A DNA stretch of 64,000 nucleotides from Aldrovandia affinis (taxonomy: Eukaryota > Chordata > Actinopteri > Notacanthiformes > Halosauridae). Below, one piece after another: positions 45,840 to 64,000 of the stretch. The position numbers and the translations under genes were made by a program. Within the stretch, counting starts at the first letter, position 1; every line of letters begins with the position of its first letter. The notes under the pieces were generated by a model, which saw only the letters and a list, made by a program, of their open reading frames with translations, was not told the DNA's origin and ran no database searches. The stretch is taken from NCBI GenBank assembly GCA_029706075.1, contig JAINUG010000037.1, positions 5,336,166 through 5,400,165 on the forward strand, in the 5' to 3' direction.

Positions 45840-47535
45840 GGCTCACCCTCCACTGGTGTTTTGTACATACATGAACTCTAAATAATATGATATTTAAGCA
45901 ACCAAGAATATGTATTTGAAGACAAACGGAACACTTTTAACAGTTTTTGCAGTACTAATCATTTTTACTCCCTGTCATTACTGTTTAAACATGCGCTGCT
46001 TTTTCAATTCAACATTGGTACAGAGAAGGGAGGTTTACGTTTTGCACAATAGGAGAGCTTGGTATAGGTCTTGTTTTACATGTCTCTGTTACAGCGCATT
46101 CTGGAATGTGAGGTCCTGCAGGTATATTACAAATGTACTTTGAGGTGATTTGCCATTTCTTACTGTGTATGGGTGTGGATATGGACGGACTTGAGGCAAT
46201 AACCACATGCATAATCTAATCACACAGGAGGTGACCCATACACTAACACGGGTGGAGGTACCCATAAACTAAAACTGGAACTGGAAGAAGTATTTTTATG
46301 TTGTGTTATTGTTATAGCAAAATATGTATAAGATCAGGTGAAGGAAATCATTGTTTGTTGCTGGAATAACATGTTGTAAGCTGACGAGACAAGTGCAACG
46401 CTCCCTAGGCTGCTGAATTTTTGAATTATTATTATATTTTATTGTTTGCTGTATTAATGAAGTATAGGATACAAGTGGTATATGAAGGAATGTTGTCTGC
46501 GCTGGGGAGCTGGTGAGCAGGAAACGCTAAATGTAAAAAATAAAAGTGCAGGCATTATCTATGTGTCTGTCAGGTAGCTCAAACTAGCAGGATAGACAGC
46601 ATTGAAAAACAGCCGGACACCCTCCGGTGTGAGGCCTTGACACTAGCTGTCACATTTTCTGTCGATGAAGGATATTTTACACAGAAGGGAAGTTTGGGAC
46701 TGTTTAATGGACTCTGCCAACAACGCCAGCTATATGGTGGCACTCTGAAGAATCATGTAATCTAATCTGAGGTTGCAAGATTGAAGTGCACAAACATACA
46801 GGACCATTGTTGTCCCTGGTGAAAAGATTTTTACATTTTGCTAACACTTTCTAAAGTGTTAGAGTATTTCTTTGTCTACAAAGTAGATTATTAAAACGTT
46901 TGACAATCAAATAATTAATATGCAAAAAAAAAAGGAATACTTAAAAAATAAAGAAAAACTATAAATGTACTCTTTTGCTTTTTATCTAGTTGAATAAGAT
47001 GTGGTTTGCTATTTGATGTCTGTTTGTTTGTAGTGGTTCTCTGTGGTATACTGATGAATGTGCCAGTTTCTTTGTTAAATGTTCAGAAATCGTACCCTCT
47101 GTTTTATAAGGTGCATTCATGATATTGTCTTAAATAATTATTCAATAAAAGTTACTTTTCCTGTATGTTGGGAAGTCGTTAATTTACTGTTTAGTTTTCG
47201 TTTTTTAATATAAGGGGACGTTTGTAAAAAGCTGTCTTCATATATGTTTTTAGAACTGAACAGTTATTGGTTTCTTAAACTAGGAAGCATTTTACTGTTT
47301 TATTTTGTCATTGTCTACTCTGGAAAGCAGAAATCTTTTTTGAGCTGGTATAGTTGCTGTTCTTAATGTAACAATAAATACACATATACCAAATAAACAT
47401 ACCAGTACATAAACTAGCTATTTGAAAAGTAAAATGCTTTGCCTCTAGAATTGTATCTATATACATGTCATACTTGCTGATGAGTCTTGTTTAAGTGCCA
47501 TTGTGGAATAAAATATGTCTACATGATTTGTCATG
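45840..47535 (+). other. rhpn2: rhpn2 3' UTR with alternative polyadenylation signals
   Basis: AT-rich sequence after the stop. AATAAA hexamers lie at 46539-46544, 47144-47149 (followed by a GT-rich element CTGTATGTTGGG), 47373-47378 and 47507-47512 (followed by GU-rich TTTGTCATGG...TTTGTTTGTC). The most likely mRNA ends are shortly after 47149 or 47512. Transcript data would be needed to decide. Confidence 0.55.
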
Positions 47536-47539
47536 GCAA

Positions 47540-50500
47540 ATTTTATTTGTTTGTCAACGAACGATCAAATTATTGCACAAAGTATTACTACTGCTGTTTT
47601 TAGACATAGACTTTATGGTTGTCACACCTACTTGTAGGTGCACAAAAAAAGAATAGCTTGTCTTGGGCCTTTTTGTTCACAACTGCTTAGCAATTTGCCA
47701 GGCAGTTTATCAGTCTCTCTTTGTAGTTACTGTACCACAGTATGAAGTTGTTAGAAGGATGAAAATCCCATTCTAATCACTTCCTTTCTTTAATACAACT
47801 GTAACTGCATATGAAAATCATAATAAAATTGGGGAAATTTAATGGTTTGATTTTGATTTGATTTTTACATAAATGCGTAGTGTAGCATGAACCTAGTATC
47901 TGTAGTACTGGCAATTGGTAACCTATACAGTGGGTATGAAAAGTATTATTTTTTCCGTTTATTTTCTTCATGGAATAAAAATGGATTTAATTGAGATTCT
48001 TGCCACTGATCAACACAAAATACTCTATAGGGGGAACTTTTTTAAGGGCCACTTCCTCTTCCACAGTCAATAAACAAATGAGCCCTGTTTCCAAGTAACA
48101 TGGGATGAACTGTTTTCACAGCATTCGCTGAAATGATCATGTTTAAAAGAAGTGTTCTGGTGAATCTATTCCTGTGAACCCTAGCCTATCCAGGCACAGG
48201 CTTAGACTTGAATCATCCTGTCCAGTATGCTGTGTGACTGGCCAAGCCATGTGTCTGCAGGTGCTGTGAACATCCTGTTCCTTTGACAAGATACAGTAAC
48301 TCTGAGAAACAGAAATCACAGGATTTCCCTGTGATACATTTAATCTGGCAGTCTTCTATGATGTGTCCTCCTTTCAATCCCGAGAGCTGGAAGTAGAAGT
48401 AGGTTTGAAAGACTTCACCTTATGAGTGCTGTTGACAGGGAGGGTGCTGGATTAAGTCTCATCTTTCCCTTCACACAGAGTAATGTCTTAAGGTTTCTCA
48501 AAAGTGGTGGAATTTTCAGGGTTTTTTCTGACCAGTGAAACCAATTCCCACAGGAAACGCCACTGTCCTTTGCTGTTTTTGGTTAGAGAAACTTGAGTGC
48601 ACCGCCCTCATTGTGTCGGGCTGAGCATGTCATGTGACAGAGATAAAGCCATGTGATTGTCCTATCTGAGATTACTGCACCCTGTCCTCTATCAAATATC
48701 TGAGGTTTTCAACTCCCGGGTCTCAGCCAATAACCAAAGCCACTGTGGATTGTTTGCTGCCTTGACAAACTGCTGACTCGCTGTTATTCTCAGTCTGGAA
48801 AGCAAAAAAAGCAGGTTTGTAAATGTGGGCCAAACTGAAATCAATAGCACATGGCTGCCATGCTCTTTTTTTCCCTTCTGTAACTGGAATTGTTTGATGG
48901 AAACACATTCAAGCTCTACTGCAGACTGTGCTGTGGATTTTCCTCCCTCTACATGCATGAAAGACAAGAAGAAAAACAATACAAAACTTCAAATTCTGCC
49001 CCTGTTTCAGTACTTCCAACACTATATGCTAATAGTGTGAAAACAGCATTTGCGTGTACTGCGGACAACCGATGGATTTTAAATTGCTCGCAGATTTCCC
49101 TTCTTACGTGGGCTGGACAGTGTGGTGAGATTATTAAAGAGGGGGATTCTCAGAGCCAGAGGTGATGTCAGAGCGGTTGGCTTCACGAACCACACGCGCA
49201 GTGAGAGAACTCAGGGTCTGGCACAAGGCACTGCCTTTAACTCTCTCCAAATGGCCGCTGGAGATCAGCATCTGTGACCTCCTGTGACCTTCTGCGTCTG
49301 TACTGCCCTGTGCTGCATTGATGTGATGCACATAACCAACAGTCTATCAGCATGGCCATCACATTTGACTTGGCTGCAAAATTAAAGTGGATTGAAATGT
49401 ATAAGCATTTTATACATTTTCAACTATATTTCCTTGAACAAACAAAATCTTTCTCAGGATATGCTTCAGAGGCTATATGCTTTCAGAAATATACAACGAC
49501 AACCTCTTTTAATTGCATATTGATAAAATACATCCTTGAAAGTTAATGGGAACTTTGCTCTGTCCTCTGAAATATTATCTCTTGATTACCTTCATTAAAA
49601 AAAAATTAACCCAAGGGCTATTTTGTGTGTCTGTGCACATACCAGGTCAATGGCCCTTGTGAGGTTAATTTACAAGTTCTTGGTACTTCCAAAAAAATAG
49701 TTTCATTTTGTCATAGAAGCACCCAAGCTGCTTTCTTGCACTAGTTTCCCACAATGATGGAATGTGCCAGAGCTGGGCTGGGGGCTTCATCTTGTCCACC
49801 CCACAGCAAAATGTAGTGTAAAATCATCTCAGAGTACTTTTAACTCTAACAGAGTACATTTATTCAATTTTGGATTCATATGAACTTTGTTTAATTAATT
49901 CTGTCAGTTGACCTACCACTGAGTAACTTGCTGTGCAGGGATTTATTGAACCTGGGCCAGCACCTGGGGGGCCTAACGGCCTCAACATTCTCCTTCTGAA
50001 CAAAGGATTGTTCCCACGTTGCCCTCCTTGCATTGTGAACCTGCAGGTGAGACAATCTGTTGTCATTGCCAACAGACAACCCTATTTCATTCTCACCACT
50101 GTCTAAAGTGTCACATACACCCCAATGGAGCCAACCATGTTAAAATGGTTGAAACTGATGAGTTAAATGATTGAATGAGTGAATGCAGCTTTCCGTGCTG
50201 TTATGACAGTTTTCATTTAAATAAAAATGTAGGCAGAACTCACACAGAGTACAGAGTACAGAGTGATGATGCTTATTCAAGTCCAGGCTTGATGCAGTAC
50301 TGCATATTCTTTAGACTAGGAAATGATGAGCATGTTCTCCTCATTTTGTACTCTTATGCTCTTAAAACGGGGAGGCCTAATAGTTTGGCGCGAAGCTATC
50401 GTCGTGATAGCAGGGCAATAACCCCCCCACAGAATCAGTCAGAGAATGACATTTATATCCTACGACATGAGCGGGAGTGTGATAGTTTGTGATAGTGCGT

Positions 50501-50860
50501 GCTTGTGTCATTTGTAAATGTATCTGGTTATATGCGTATTATCAAAAGAACAGATCACTTTCGAATAATGGTGTTACGGGTCCCCCTGTTGGAGAGTTTT
50601 AGAATCGACACGGCATGGGTATACCGTTAATCATTTTGTCCCCTTGGAATGTTTTATCCATTTTGAGTCATCTGGCCCATGACATAGGGCTATCAAAATA
50701 ACAGAAACAGCTTAACTAAATATTCCTTTACTAGATTTGGAGCTGCACATGGCGTCAAACTTTAATTAATTTGTGGACATATTACTAGCCACCTACTGTT
50801 TGGTAAAGACACTATCACACCGCTCTGATTTAATTAGCTAATGCTAGCTGGCTATCATTA
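47540..50860. other. intergenic between rhpn2 and cep89, no gene recognised
   Basis: FAAP24, which lies here in human, is not visible on either strand. The only repeat signal is a possible DNA-transposon end at 47924-48030. Open frames are short and lack motifs. Confidence 0.65.
47924..48030 (+). repeat. possible Tc1-like transposon end fragment
   Basis: CCTATACAGTGGGTATGAAA is followed by AGTATTATTTTTTCC and, further on, TGATCAACACAAAATACTCTATAG. CAGTGGGTA(C/T)GGAAAGTATT-type starts are common in fish Tc1-like elements. No transposase or matching opposite end is seen. Confidence 0.35.
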
Positions 50861-50867
50861 TTCTGTA

Positions 50868-51501
50868 TAACGTTATGGTTTATTCTATAACATGAATCGA
50901 TCTACCTACACGAACTTGGATTTAATGAAAAACTCTGGTAGACATCCTGCGAAGATATGCTGTACTATAGCTCAACAAAATGTTAAGGAATGAGCTAATT
51001 TAGACCTAACATTACATTACTGGCAATTGCAAGGATGGATCAGATGTCTCTGTAGCTGTAGCCAATGGAGTGTATTTTCGCATTTACATTTGAGTTCGAC
51101 TGGTTAGGCGAAGCACAGAATTTCAAACGAACGCCGTTGCTAAGAGGATTAAAACTAAGTAGTGATTGGTCTATTGCATTCGTTTAAGCCAATAATAGTG
51201 TCTGTTGTAACAAGGTGATTATGAACGTGTGGCGTCTAGAAACTACAATATTTCTGAACTTGAGTGAAGCTCCAAACTAGCTTGTAGTCTTTTTTTCAGA
51301 AGACAAAACGCTATTATTAGTTAGTTGGATATCTGGCCACTTAATATTTTGGAAATTTTAACGAAGGCTCATCTTTTTTTATTTAAGCGTAATGTCGCTT
51401 TTGCATAACTTTGTTTTTACTAAACAGCGAACGTTAACGTTAGCGTAGCTAGCTCGCTAGCGAAACACAAACCATTCCAAGAAGATTTGATCTTTGCAAC
51501 G
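50868..51501 (+). promoter_or_regulatory. cep89: cep89 promoter / 5' UTR region
   Basis: Upstream of the cep89 start codon are an RFX half-site-like GTTGCTAAG (51136-51144), an inverted CCAAT box ATTGG (51165-51169) and a direct CCAAT (51189-51193). The CpG-containing palindrome TAACGTTA occurs at 50868 and 51435 here, and three more times just inside intron 1. There is no TATA box. The transcription start is not determined. Confidence 0.45.

Positions 51502-64000
<12,499 letters not shown>

Overview
The window is vertebrate genomic DNA. It has split genes with GT-AG introns, long non-coding stretches, dinucleotide microsatellites and many tRNA-derived SINE fragments. Exon content, small introns in places and the SINE types point to a teleost fish. 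SINE tails of the L2/UnaL2 kind, with TGTAA-type repeats, would suit an eel or tarpon-like lineage, but that is a weak inference. There is no bacterial operon, phage, CRISPR array or other obvious novel system.

Three genes were recognised from their translated exons. (1) The first two coding exons of slc7a10 (Asc-1 type amino-acid transporter) lie on the minus strand at 1-4993, and the gene runs off the left edge. (2) A complete rhpn2 (rhophilin-2) gene lies on the plus strand at 19238-45839. Its 15 coding exons join in phase into 685 codons, essentially the length of human RHPN2, with HR1, BRO1 and PDZ domains in order. (3) The first ten coding exons of cep89 (centrosomal/ciliary coiled-coil protein, also CCDC123) lie on the plus strand from 51502, and the gene runs off the right edge. 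The exon limits are my manual splice assignments. Every junction was checked for reading phase, and most were also checked against remembered orthologue sequence.

Layout: slc7a10 exon 2 (partial), intron 1 with a SINE, and exon 1 (1-4993). A 14 kb intergenic region follows (about 5-19 kb). It holds a nested transposon graveyard at 10.5-11.8 kb (LINE ORF1 esterase relic, probable solo LTR, SINE fragment), an orphan promoter-like cluster near 15.1 kb and an UnaSINE-like element at 15.8-16.0 kb. rhpn2 spans 19.2-47.5 kb including its 3' UTR, and 47.5-51.1 kb is intergenic. The cep89 promoter region lies at 50.9-51.7 kb, and cep89 exons lie between 51.5 and 61.9 kb. The last 2 kb is intron.

The genes do not form a pathway. 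They are neighbours in a conserved block that in human (19q13.11) also holds FAAP24, GPATCH1, WDR88 and LRP3, and none of those four is visible here. The observations most worth checking are local: a tandem duplication that copied the exon 10 splice donor of rhpn2, a (TG)21 repeat touching the exon 6 splice acceptor, a cluster of TAACGTTA palindromes around the cep89 start, and the orphan promoter-like cluster between slc7a10 and rhpn2.
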